DNA of 34,043 bases from a virus, in IMG/VR virus record IMGVR_UViG_3300025896_000097, positions 1 through 34,043 of that record; one strand, written 5' to 3'. The notes below the pieces were generated by a model. That model was not told the DNA's origin. It did no database searches and saw only the letters and a list, made by a program, of their open reading frames with translations. Below are positions 12,721-20,999 of this stretch, piece by piece. The stretch's first letter is position 1. Each line of letters starts with the position of its first letter. A program made the position numbers and the translations under genes.

Positions 12721-12927
12721 ATGAGTCAAAATAAACGCTGGGTTTTATTAGAAAACAACGAACCACATACAGTATTACTAAATAGAATACAAGTAATGCA
12801 AGCAATGGTAAAATATAAGTCAATGTATCCAAAAAAAAGATTTACATTATTCTTTGACGAATATTACGAATACATAGACTATTATTCAGATGAAGAGAAA
12901 GAGCAAATTAACCGATTAATACCGTGA
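12721..12927 (+). CDS. Small hypothetical protein
   Basis: 68 residues: Lys-rich middle (YKSMYPKKRFTLFF) and an aromatic/acidic end (DEYYEYIDYYSDEEKEQ). It overlaps the GTG start of the exonuclease by four bases. No family recognised. Confidence 0.62.
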   Translation: MSQNKRWVLLENNEPHTVLLNRIQVMQAMVKYKSMYPKKRFTLFFDEYYEYIDYYSDEEKEQINRLIP

Positions 12928-13634
12928 TAGTTTTAGTAGATGCAGACAGCCTAATATGGTCAAGCTGCTATAAGCGAAAAGAGCAACCCGAAGACGAACA
13001 ATATCATTCGATAGAAAATGCTAAGTTAAAGTTTGACGAAGTGTTTATGGCTATTATAAATACGATTGAAGAGACCCACGAAATAGATAAGGTTTTAACT
13101 TTTGCAAATGCATTAGGTAATTTCAGAAAGCAAATATCTAAAAGCTATAAAGCTAACAGAATAGGACGTGAAATACCACCGATACTAAATGAGTTACAAG
13201 CATACGTAAAAGAGCAATATGAAAGTATAGCTGGTTATGGAGTTGAAACAGATGACGTAGTAGCCACGTACTGGACAAACTTAACAAATACGTTTGGACG
13301 TAATGAAGTTATAATAGTATCGATTGACAAAGACTATAAGCAACTACCTTGTTTGATGTACGATTACCATATTAAAAAACAATGCTATTACGATATAAGC
13401 AAAGAGCAAGCTTTATATAACTTTTACGAACAAATGATAATAGGCGATACTGCTGACAATGTAAACTTCTGCAAAGGTTATGGTTTAAAGTACGTTCATA
13501 AAGCATTTAAAGACTGTTTAAGCGAATATTCTTTAGTTAAAGTAACATTTAGCTTATTTAAAAAGATATACAAGCACAAGGCACGTGAGAAGTTTATTGA
13601 ATGTAAATTATTATTAAAATTAAAAACCGAATGA
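12924..13634 (+). CDS. 5'-3' exonuclease / FEN-like nuclease
   Basis: 236 residues, read from GTG at 12924, which overlaps the previous stop. The catalytic acidic residues of the FEN/5'-nuclease family are visible: VDAD (Asp6, Asp8), ETDDVVA (Asp110, Asp111), SIDKDYKQL (Asp135, Asp137) and GDTADN (Asp175, Asp177). NFRKQISKSYKANR matches the basic arch region. The helix-hairpin-helix part (CKGYGLKYVHKAF) is short, as in T4 RNase H-like enzymes. It probably removes RNA primers or 5' flaps during phage replication. Confidence 0.85.
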   Translation: MIVLVDADSLIWSSCYKRKEQPEDEQYHSIENAKLKFDEVFMAIINTIEETHEIDKVLTFANALGNFRKQISKSYKANRIGREIPPILNELQAYVKEQYESIAGYGVETDDVVATYWTNLTNTFGRNEVIIVSIDKDYKQLPCLMYDYHIKKQCYYDISKEQALYNFYEQMIIGDTADNVNFCKGYGLKYVHKAFKDCLSEYSLVKVTFSLFKKIYKHKAREKFIECKLLLKLKTE

Positions 13635-13795
13635 TAATTTATTTTAAAGACGGTAGAAAAGAAGTAGTAAGAAAAGATGTAGGGGAAGGAATATTAAAAG
13701 AGTTTGAAAAAGGTAGATTTCATTTTATGATTTGGACACCCTTTGGAAATAAAACCTACGAAATAAATAAAGACGAAATAATTAAAATAAATTAA
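13631..13795 (+). CDS. Small hypothetical protein
   Basis: 54 codons, start overlapping the exonuclease stop (ATGA). Composition suggests short strands (MIIYFKDGRKEVV, HFMIWTPFGN) and a Lys/Ile tail. No family recognised. Confidence 0.5.
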   Translation: MIIYFKDGRKEVVRKDVGEGILKEFEKGRFHFMIWTPFGNKTYEINKDEIIKIN

Positions 13796-13796
13796 A

Positions 13797-13940
13797 ATGG
13801 AAATAATTGAAAAAACAACATTAGCAAATAGCGTTAAAAATTTTTTAGTTTCAAATAAGTTTAAAAATATAACAAAAGAAAAGCCTAAAAGAAATCAAAT
13901 GAAACATTTAATTCCTAAAAAAAATAAACGTAAAAAATAA
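13797..13940 (+). CDS. Small basic protein
   Basis: 47 codons, one base after the previous stop. Strongly basic C-terminus (HLIPKKNKRKK), which could bind nucleic acid. No family recognised. Confidence 0.42.
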   Translation: MEIIEKTTLANSVKNFLVSNKFKNITKEKPKRNQMKHLIPKKNKRKK

Positions 13941-13944
13941 AGTA

Positions 13945-14079
13945 ATGAAATATACAAAGAGCCAAGCAGCAAGACTAAAAGCAAAAGGAATGAATGGCTA
14001 TACAGCAACTAACAGACCATTGCCCGATGTAATAATAAAAGATGGTTATTATATTATCGAAAGTAAAATGAATAAATAA
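13945..14079 (+). CDS. Small hypothetical protein
   Basis: 44 codons. A basic start (MKYTKSQAARLKAKGMNGY) and a C-terminal DVIIKDGYYIIESK pair of strands. Just before the promoter for the packaging operon. Function unknown. Confidence 0.45.
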   Translation: MKYTKSQAARLKAKGMNGYTATNRPLPDVIIKDGYYIIESKMNK

Positions 14080-14083
14080 ACGT

Positions 14084-14091
14084 TATATTTG
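14084..14091 (+). promoter_or_regulatory. Promoter -7 element before terminase genes
   Basis: TATATTTG lies 15 bases before the terminase small-subunit ATG, implying a very short leader. No TTG lies 19 bases upstream. The preceding AAACGTTA also occurs near 22747, and a related TTAACGTTA near 15711. It could be read by the host sigma factor with help from a phage factor. Confidence 0.45.
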
Positions 14092-14106
14092 TTTAAATAA
14101 ATAATT

Positions 14107-14511
14107 ATGCACCCAACAAGAATATTCAAAGAGCCCAAAGACTTAATGCAAGCTTGGGAAGAGTACAAAGAGCACTTAAAGATAGAAGCTTTACAATGGA
14201 CTAAGATACAATATGTAGGTAAGGAGGGAGAAAGAAAGTCAGACCCTTATAAACTACCTTATACAATGGAGGGCTTTAGTGTTTTTTGCTTTAATAAATA
14301 CGGAAGTGTAAAAGCATATTTTATAAATGAAAGACAATTATATGATGACTTTACGACTATCTGTTCGCATATAAAAGAAGAAATAAGGTCAGACCAAATA
14401 ACTGGAGGTTTATTGGGAATGTATAACCCAAGTATAACACAAAGACTTAACAGCTTAGTAGAAAAGAACCATACTGAAGTAAGCGTTACCAAATTTGAAT
14501 TTGATGAGTAA
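14107..14511 (+). CDS. terS: Terminase small subunit
   Basis: 134 residues. LPYTMEGFSVFCFNKYGSV, ICSHIKEEIRSDQI and GGLLGMYNPSITQRLNSL are characteristic of the small terminase proteins of Bacteroidota phages. The small subunit recognises phage DNA and brings it to the motor. It precedes and overlaps the large-subunit gene, the usual arrangement. No pac or cos site can be recognised by eye. Confidence 0.85.
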   Translation: MHPTRIFKEPKDLMQAWEEYKEHLKIEALQWTKIQYVGKEGERKSDPYKLPYTMEGFSVFCFNKYGSVKAYFINERQLYDDFTTICSHIKEEIRSDQITGGLLGMYNPSITQRLNSLVEKNHTEVSVTKFEFDE

Positions 14512-15700
14512 TGTAAAAGGATACAAGCCACATATAAACCAACGGTTAATTCACGATTCAATTAACAACGATGCTTATAAATACTATATCTTAAATATAG
14601 GTAGGCAGTTTGGAAAAACTATGCTCGGAATTAACCAAATGTTATATTGGGCAATTAATAGTCCAGGTTGTAATATTGCTTGGGTAACACCCGTATATAA
14701 GCAAGGTAAAAAGGTATTTGCAGAATTAGAAAAAGCTACTCGATTGAGTGGCTTTTTTGAGTTTAACCAAAGCGAACTAACAGTTAAAGGATTTGGTAGT
14801 ACTATATCATTCTTTTCAGGTGAGAGACCAGATAACATTAGGGGTAATACATTTGACTATCTTATAATAGATGAGACAGCATTTACACGTGAGGAATTAT
14901 GGAGTGAAGTCTTAAGTGCAACCGTATTGGTAAAAGGTAAAAAAGTTCTATTTATTAGCACACCCAAAGGTAAGAACCATTTTTATAAACTATCATTACA
15001 ACCTAATTACGATAATAGATATAAGTACTTTCACTTTACTTCGTATGATACACCATTCATTAATGATTTAGATTTAGAAGAGCGAAAACGATCGTTACCG
15101 AATCATATATTCAAACAGGAATATTTAGCGGAGTTTTTAGACAATGCAAGCGGGTTATTTTCAAACGTTAGGGAATGTATTAAAGAGCCATCAAACTCAA
15201 CAAAATATTACGGTGGTTTAGATATTGGACGGGCGGATGACTACACTGTACTTACAATTATAAACGAGCACAAACAAATAGTTTATTGTGAACGTTGGCG
15301 ACAAGACGAATGGACCAGAATTATAGAGAAAGTTGGTTTAAAGATAAATGAATTTAATGCGAAGGTATATGTAGAGGTAAACAATCAAGGTGATGTGTTT
15401 TACGAAATGCTTAAAAAGATATGCGGTCAAAAGATATTCCCGTTTGTAACTTCAAGTAAAACCAAGCCAATAATGATTGAAGAGTTGGCGGTTTGTTTTG
15501 AGCAAAAAGAAATAAGTATCTTAGATATAAATTGGCTTATAGACGAATTAGAAGCATTCACATACATATACAACCCAAACACTCGTAACGTTCAATACAG
15601 CGCACCTCAGGGCGTCCACGATGATAGTGTTATTAGTTTAGCATTAAGCATACAAGCGCATAAAGAATTAAAGAACAAGGGTACGTATGCAGTTCGATAA
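14504..15700 (+). CDS. terL: Terminase large subunit
   Basis: 398 residues from the ATG at 14504, preferred over a TTG at 14495; it overlaps the small-subunit stop. ATPase domain: Walker A GRQFGKT (33-39) and Walker B YLIIDET (Asp123, Glu124). Nuclease domain: GLDIGRADD (Asp240) and HDDSVISLAL (Asp373, Asp374). The protein drives DNA into the prohead and cuts it. Length and motifs are complete. The portal gene, normally next, lies about 14 kb downstream here. Confidence 0.93.
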   Translation: MSNVKGYKPHINQRLIHDSINNDAYKYYILNIGRQFGKTMLGINQMLYWAINSPGCNIAWVTPVYKQGKKVFAELEKATRLSGFFEFNQSELTVKGFGSTISFFSGERPDNIRGNTFDYLIIDETAFTREELWSEVLSATVLVKGKKVLFISTPKGKNHFYKLSLQPNYDNRYKYFHFTSYDTPFINDLDLEERKRSLPNHIFKQEYLAEFLDNASGLFSNVRECIKEPSNSTKYYGGLDIGRADDYTVLTIINEHKQIVYCERWRQDEWTRIIEKVGLKINEFNAKVYVEVNNQGDVFYEMLKKICGQKIFPFVTSSKTKPIMIEELAVCFEQKEISILDINWLIDELEAFTYIYNPNTRNVQYSAPQGVHDDSVISLALSIQAHKELKNKGTYAVR

Positions 15701-15735
15701 AAGATAAAAATTAACGTTACATATAAAAATATAAA

Positions 15736-16380
15736 ATGAAAGTAATAGTTCCAGAAAGTTTAAAAGATATAACCTTAGGTCAATACCAAAGATACCAAAT
15801 TGAATTGGATGCTTCAAAGAATAGACCAGACCAATTAGAATATTTAAACATAAAAAAGATTGAAGTATTTTGCAACTTAAGTCAAGCTGAAGTATATAAT
15901 ATTCAATTAGGTGACGTATATTCTATATCGGAAAAGATAGATTTAATATTAGAAGAGCAACCACAAAGAGTAGAAAGATTTAGTTTGAATGGAATTAAAT
16001 TTGGGTTCGTACCTGAGTTAGACAAACTATCATACGGTGAGTTTTTAGATTTAAATAGCAATATTTCAGAATGGGAAACAATGCAAGTAGCAATGGGTGT
16101 GTTATACAGACCTATCAAAAATGAAGCAGCGGGCTTATATAACGTCGAGGAATACAAAGGTGATAAGTATCATTCAGTATTAAAAGATATGCCCTTAGAT
16201 GCAATTATTGGTTCAATGGTTTTTTTTTGGAATTTAGGACTGGATTGTGTGACAGCTATTACCAAGTCTTTGGAAGTGGAACAGATGCTGGAGAATCAAC
16301 TGAATTTAGTCGACAATGGAATTGGTATTCGACAATCGATGAACTTGCTTCAGGCGACCTTACAAAGTATGAGGATGTGA
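15736..16380 (+). CDS. Tail assembly chaperone-like protein, frame 1
   Basis: 214 residues. IVPESLKDITLGQYQRYQIE at the start and MVFFWNLGLDCVTAITKSL toward the end resemble the tail chaperone-type proteins that sit between terminase and tape measure in Bacteroidota siphoviruses. Its last 50 codons overlap a second conserved-looking frame (16227-16487). A run of nine T at 16220-16228 marks the place where a -1 frameshift could join the two frames, as in the lambda G/GT system. The shorter product would be made by normal translation. Confidence 0.68.
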   Translation: MKVIVPESLKDITLGQYQRYQIELDASKNRPDQLEYLNIKKIEVFCNLSQAEVYNIQLGDVYSISEKIDLILEEQPQRVERFSLNGIKFGFVPELDKLSYGEFLDLNSNISEWETMQVAMGVLYRPIKNEAAGLYNVEEYKGDKYHSVLKDMPLDAIIGSMVFFWNLGLDCVTAITKSLEVEQMLENQLNLVDNGIGIRQSMNLLQATLQSMRM

Positions 16381-16487
16381 CCAAATTAAACTTACATACT
16401 TGTTTGAATAATTTATGTTACAAAATAGACAAAAGGAAAAAAGAGAACGAGGAATTTAAAAAACAACAAGCAAAAAATGGTAGATAA
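16227..16487 (+). CDS. Tail assembly chaperone extension, -1 frame
   Basis: The frame is open from the T9 run and gives about 86 residues, including FSRQWNWYSTIDELASGDLT and a helical, Lys-rich end (CYKIDKRKKENEEFKKQ). The WxWYSxIDxLAxGDxxK pattern is typical of the second tail-chaperone part in related phages. The only start codon near its beginning is TTG at 16227, inside the slippery run, so expression as a frameshift fusion is more likely than independent initiation. It overlaps the next start by 11 bases. Confidence 0.62.
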   Translation: MEFRTGLCDSYYQVFGSGTDAGESTEFSRQWNWYSTIDELASGDLTKYEDVTKLNLHTCLNNLCYKIDKRKKENEEFKKQQAKNGR

Positions 16488-16953
16488 TTTAAGAGGAGTA
16501 GAAGCGGTTTATAGAGTAGTTCAAAGTTTGAATGATGAGCTATTAAGCAATCCATTTTGCAACACGGTTACCTTAGGCGAACTTACTGAAATTGATTTGG
16601 CTAAGATGACTATTTTTCCGATGGCTAATATCACAATGAATAACGTCACACATAATGATAATAGTTTATCTTTTGATATTACAATAGTCAATGTGGATGT
16701 AGTAGAAATAAGCAAAGAGCCAATAGAAAATAACCTATACGGTAATGATAACCTATTGTATATATGGACAAATCAACTGTACGTAATTAACAGACTTCTA
16801 AGCCGTTTAAAACAAAGTTTAATATATGACGATAGCTGGGAGTTAGACGGCACACCAAACAGTGAATTTATAAACAAAGAATTTGAAAATATGCTTGCTG
16901 GGTTTACAACTTCATTTACTTTAACCGTTCCAAATGATATATCAACTTGCTAA
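16477..16953 (+). CDS. Neck/tail completion protein candidate
   Basis: 158 residues, acidic. Contains NLLYIWTNQLYVINRLLSRL, a segment found in putative tail-terminator or neck proteins at the same place in Bacteroidota phages, and strand-rich ends (TSFTLTVPND). Such proteins finish the head-tail joint or cap the tail. The assignment rests on gene order and this one motif. Confidence 0.58.
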   Translation: MVDNLRGVEAVYRVVQSLNDELLSNPFCNTVTLGELTEIDLAKMTIFPMANITMNNVTHNDNSLSFDITIVNVDVVEISKEPIENNLYGNDNLLYIWTNQLYVINRLLSRLKQSLIYDDSWELDGTPNSEFINKEFENMLAGFTTSFTLTVPNDISTC

Positions 16954-17495
16954 AGATAAACAACCTCAAACAAGCCTTAAATGACTTCAGTAATAGTATT
17001 GTTGAGGATGCAAGAGCGAACTTAGCTAGTAGCGGTAAAGTAGATACAGGGAAGTTAAAAGATAGTTTGGTAAACAAAGGCGCAAAGGTATCTAAGAACT
17101 CAATCGAGATTAATATATTGATGTCTAAATACGGAGCATTTGTTGATAAGGGTGTTCGTGGGGTTGGTGGGGTTAGAAAACAAACATCAACTTTTAAACG
17201 CACGAACAACAAGGGTAAAATGTGGAAGCAAAAAGGTAAAGGAAGTCCTTATTCATACAAAGAGGGAATAAAGCCAAGTGTTAAACATTTTATCGAATGG
17301 TCAAAGAAACGAGGGTTAAGTCCGTATGCAGTTCGTGAATCAGTTTATCGACAAGGTATCGAACCGAATCACTTTTTAGAAAAAGCAGTCAAAAAAAATA
17401 TGAGTTCGCTAAGTGAAATAATACAGAAATCATTTGCTTTAGATGTAGAATCTACAGTAAACTTTTTAATCAAATCAAATTTTAAAAATCAATGA
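16947..17495 (+). CDS. HK97 gp10-like neck protein
   Basis: 182 residues, apparently starting at TTG 16947, which overlaps the previous stop; the first in-frame ATG is more than 50 codons in. ARANLASSGKVDTGKLKDSL and KYGAFVDKGVRGVGG match the pattern of HK97 gp10/lambda gpZ-like neck proteins (a 'TGxLxxS' region and 'Y..fvd.GtkG' strand). Basic, as is usual for proteins at the head-tail joint. Confidence 0.7.
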   Translation: MLKINNLKQALNDFSNSIVEDARANLASSGKVDTGKLKDSLVNKGAKVSKNSIEINILMSKYGAFVDKGVRGVGGVRKQTSTFKRTNNKGKMWKQKGKGSPYSYKEGIKPSVKHFIEWSKKRGLSPYAVRESVYRQGIEPNHFLEKAVKKNMSSLSEIIQKSFALDVESTVNFLIKSNFKNQ

Positions 17496-18661
17496 AAGCA
17501 ATATTCGTTCGAAGTCCCTACTCAATAGTTGTAAATAATGCAACACAAATAGAAACTAAATTGGAGTTGTATTTATGGAACAAACCAAATTCAGTTCCAA
17601 GTTTACCTACTTATACATTCAGTAATTTAGTGCCAAGTTTAACTCAAAGAATTGCATATTACAATATAGCAAATGAGTGCCAAGAATTTATAGAAAACAT
17701 TAACCCAATAGTAAACGGTACGCAAACTGAACAAGACAAAATGTGGGCGTATGCTCAAGCTATTACAAGTTATAGAACGGTTTCAGGTGGCACGTGGACG
17801 CAATATAGCAATGAAACATTTATTTGTCTTTACGGGTACTCAGAATACAAACAAGGGGTTAACTATTCTTTGAACCAAGAAATAACAATGCTTAACAGTG
17901 GGGTCACTTCGCAAAATATACCACAGTCAATTGGTTTAAGATTTACAGTTGATACAACGAGCACACGTGCAGACTCAACTTTAATAACAGCGGATAGGTT
18001 TGCAACTATTACAGACTACAGTAATTCATTAGATGCTTATGTTAATGTAATGATACAACAGGTGTCGGGCTCAACTTATTCTATTGTTTATCAAAATAAT
18101 ATTAAAACGGTTACGGTTGCTCTTACAACTGTAGGAACTGAAACATTAATTAAGATACCATTAGAGCCGACCACGTACACATACAACACACCGTTTACAG
18201 TTAGTTTAATAAAAACAAACGGAGGCACAACAACTTTATTCTCAAGACTTATAACACCAATATGCGAGCCTAAATATACACCGTTGCTTTGCTCTTTTAT
18301 AAATAAGTTAGGAGGTTGGGAGAATTTATGGTTAATGAAATTGAGTGAAAATAGTGTAACCTCAAAAGGAACAGAATACAATATAGCACCAAGTACATTT
18401 AATTATAACATATACAAGGGTCAAAGTAAATCGTTTAATAGAAACGGTAAAAAGAGCACTAAAACTAATACAGGATGGGTTGATGAAAGTACAGGGGTTT
18501 TAATAACTGAGTTGTTAATGAGTGAAACAATATTATTGAACAACGAGCCCGTTATGTTAAAAGGCGAAAGTCAAATAATAAAGCAGTGGGTGAAAGATAA
18601 GAATATAAACTACACATTAGATTTCGAAAGTAAAAATAACTTAATAAACAATGTAGTATGA
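17492..18661 (+). CDS. Tail protein with RADST motif
   Basis: 389 residues, mostly beta. It begins KAIFVRSPYSIVVNNATQ, a start typical of a large tail protein conserved in Bacteroidota siphoviruses. Residues 154-169 (DTTSTRADSTLITADR) share a repeat-like motif with the next protein. The C-terminal part (NYTLDFESKNNLINNVV) completes it. Likely part of the tail tip or baseplate region. The stop overlaps the next start. Confidence 0.62.
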   Translation: MKAIFVRSPYSIVVNNATQIETKLELYLWNKPNSVPSLPTYTFSNLVPSLTQRIAYYNIANECQEFIENINPIVNGTQTEQDKMWAYAQAITSYRTVSGGTWTQYSNETFICLYGYSEYKQGVNYSLNQEITMLNSGVTSQNIPQSIGLRFTVDTTSTRADSTLITADRFATITDYSNSLDAYVNVMIQQVSGSTYSIVYQNNIKTVTVALTTVGTETLIKIPLEPTTYTYNTPFTVSLIKTNGGTTTLFSRLITPICEPKYTPLLCSFINKLGGWENLWLMKLSENSVTSKGTEYNIAPSTFNYNIYKGQSKSFNRNGKKSTKTNTGWVDESTGVLITELLMSETILLNNEPVMLKGESQIIKQWVKDKNINYTLDFESKNNLINNVV

Positions 18662-20829
18662 TAACAGTTGGAGTTTACATTGGTAAACAAAACACACGAA
18701 CGGTTAATTTAACTGCTGATCTAACAAATTACACCACCGATAAAACAACTTTGTCGGCTGATGTAATTTCTATTGCTGAATTATTTTATGAGTACAATAG
18801 ACTTGACTTATTTAACGATGAAACTATTTCTATAACGTCCGCCATTCAAGATGTAAATGATATTTCAAAGACTAAAACTGATTTCAGTCAGTCGTTTACA
18901 GTGCCAGCTAACAATAATAATAATTCTATTCTTTCGCATTGGTACGATAACGGAGTTGACAATGGATTTAATGCATTAAAAAGAAAGGAAGCATACGTAA
19001 CATTAGATACAAAAGTGTTTCGAGTAGGCAAAATGCAACTTGAAAAGGCTGAAATTAAGGATGGTTTACCGCAAAGCTATACTTTGACTTTCTTTGGCTC
19101 TTTAGTTAGCTTAAAAGACACGTTTAACGGCTTATTATTAAAGGATTTAAACACGGGTGAGTTTGATTTTAACTATACAAGCACAGACGTACGTACAAAA
19201 GTAACTACTCAAACGACCTCAGATATTAAATTCCCTTTAATTACGTCATTAAGACAATGGAATTACGGTAAAACAGGTGCGGATGATATATCATTAGCAG
19301 CTGGAACAATTAATTATGGCGAACTATTCCCAGCATTAAGGTTAAGAAAGGTTTTAAAACTAATTGAGAATAAATTTAACATAACTTTTACGGGTACATT
19401 TGTCGATTCAGATAGTAAATTCCTAAATGCATATTTACTTTTGAAAAATAGTGAAGCGTTTAAGCCGAGAGGTCAACTGCAAAAGATAAACTATCAAACA
19501 CAAACAGGAACAGCTAATGGAATCACTTTTAATTTAGCAACGGATATATTAAACTTTACAACTTTAGATGCTTCGTATGATGCAGCGGTTCGAACGGTAA
19601 CCTTAAACATTACAACAGCAGTAGCTGGAATTAATTACTCAGTATTTTGTTTTAAAGACGGAGTGCAAGTCACAAAAGCAGATGCGACCTCAATAGTTGG
19701 AACTCAAAGCATATTGATGTTTACTAAGAATGGAGTGAGTTCAGATACGGGTTACGATTTTTATCTGAGTTCAGAAAGCCCTATCTCTTTCACGAGCACA
19801 GGAACTTTGTATTCTCAGTTTAGAGTAGGCGGGATGTCTTTAGTAGTAACGACTTCGACTATAACACAATCGACTTCACAAAATACAGCTTCAGTTTTAG
19901 CTGTTGCATCATATATGCCCGACCAAAAGATTGAAGACTTTTTTAGTGGTATTTTAAAAATGTTTAACCTTGCTTGTTATTCAGAAGTAGCGGGGGTTTA
20001 TATCTTAGAACAATTAGAAAACTTCTATTCAAGTGGCAATACAATTGATTTGACGAAGTATTTAATTACAGATAAAAAAGAAATAGAGCGAACAAAACCT
20101 TACAACAAGATTAATTTTCAACACGAAAAAAGCGAAAGCATAAACTCAGTTAATTTTCTGTCAAGTAGTAGAATTGCGTATGGAGATATACAAGCTGAGT
20201 TCGATGTGAACGGATCTGGTTATGATTTAAAAGTTCCATTTGAGAATCCATTGTTTAGTGGGTTGACTAAAAACATTAGCTTTAGAACGGCAGCAGACAC
20301 AACAACGATAAGAGCCGATTCAACAAATGTAAGAGCGGATGCAGATATACTAAACACTAATTTAAGTGTAGGCTTTTTAATTAAAACAGACCTTAAGCCT
20401 TACATTCCAAAGCCTATAATATTATACGACTACGGGGTATTAGCTTCGGTTTCTACTTACTATTTTAACGGGACAGCTGCAACTAAGTATAATGCTTTTG
20501 GTGCTGAGACTGCTATCAATGGATCTACTTATTCGTTAAATTTTAACAACGAACAGAGCCCTATGACAAATACGTTAATTCCAAATTCGTTATACAGTCA
20601 ATATTATCAAAATTATCTAAATAATATCTATTCAGTTAAAGGTAGAATTATTAAAGTTGACGTTATACTACCGCCTAGTTATTTGACTTCAAGTTCAACA
20701 ACTTGTTTGAAATTAAACAGCAAAATAATTATAAGCGGTAAAAGATATATCATAAATTCATTCAATACAAACTTAATAAGTGGAGTGGTTGCATTAGATT
20801 TAATGACTGATTTTAGAACCGCTATTTAA
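18658..20829 (+). CDS. Large tail tip/baseplate protein
   Basis: 723 residues. DISKTKTDFSQSFTVPANNN and LSHWYDNGVDNGFNALKRKE near the N-terminus are highly characteristic of a Bacteroidota phage tail protein next to the tape measure. The remainder is beta-rich with several Thr/Ser stretches. Residues 547-561 (DTTTIRADSTNVRAD) repeat the RADST motif of the previous protein. Position upstream of the tape measure and size suggest a tail-tip or baseplate hub component; no enzymatic motif is seen. Confidence 0.68.
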   Translation: MITVGVYIGKQNTRTVNLTADLTNYTTDKTTLSADVISIAELFYEYNRLDLFNDETISITSAIQDVNDISKTKTDFSQSFTVPANNNNNSILSHWYDNGVDNGFNALKRKEAYVTLDTKVFRVGKMQLEKAEIKDGLPQSYTLTFFGSLVSLKDTFNGLLLKDLNTGEFDFNYTSTDVRTKVTTQTTSDIKFPLITSLRQWNYGKTGADDISLAAGTINYGELFPALRLRKVLKLIENKFNITFTGTFVDSDSKFLNAYLLLKNSEAFKPRGQLQKINYQTQTGTANGITFNLATDILNFTTLDASYDAAVRTVTLNITTAVAGINYSVFCFKDGVQVTKADATSIVGTQSILMFTKNGVSSDTGYDFYLSSESPISFTSTGTLYSQFRVGGMSLVVTTSTITQSTSQNTASVLAVASYMPDQKIEDFFSGILKMFNLACYSEVAGVYILEQLENFYSSGNTIDLTKYLITDKKEIERTKPYNKINFQHEKSESINSVNFLSSSRIAYGDIQAEFDVNGSGYDLKVPFENPLFSGLTKNISFRTAADTTTIRADSTNVRADADILNTNLSVGFLIKTDLKPYIPKPIILYDYGVLASVSTYYFNGTAATKYNAFGAETAINGSTYSLNFNNEQSPMTNTLIPNSLYSQYYQNYLNNIYSVKGRIIKVDVILPPSYLTSSSTTCLKLNSKIIISGKRYIINSFNTNLISGVVALDLMTDFRTAI

Positions 20830-20852
20830 CCCAAATAAAAAACACATAAACA

Positions 20853-20999
20853 ATGTTAGAACAAATATTTCAATGCCTTAAATTAGACTTAAAACACGAA
20901 AGTGAATTGATGAAATTAGCAAAAGGAAAAAACAAATTACCAGAAACGTTTAAAGAAACTTTTAAATTTATAAAATTATTACAATGGCACAAGAAATAG
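20853..20999 (+). CDS. Small protein overlapping tape-measure start
   Basis: 48 codons, helical and basic (EQIFQCLKLDLKHESELMKLA and KFIKLLQWHKK). It ends 16 bases inside the tape-measure gene in another frame. A small gene in this position is common in related phages. It could help tape-measure folding; no evidence beyond location. Confidence 0.5.
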   Translation: MLEQIFQCLKLDLKHESELMKLAKGKNKLPETFKETFKFIKLLQWHKK

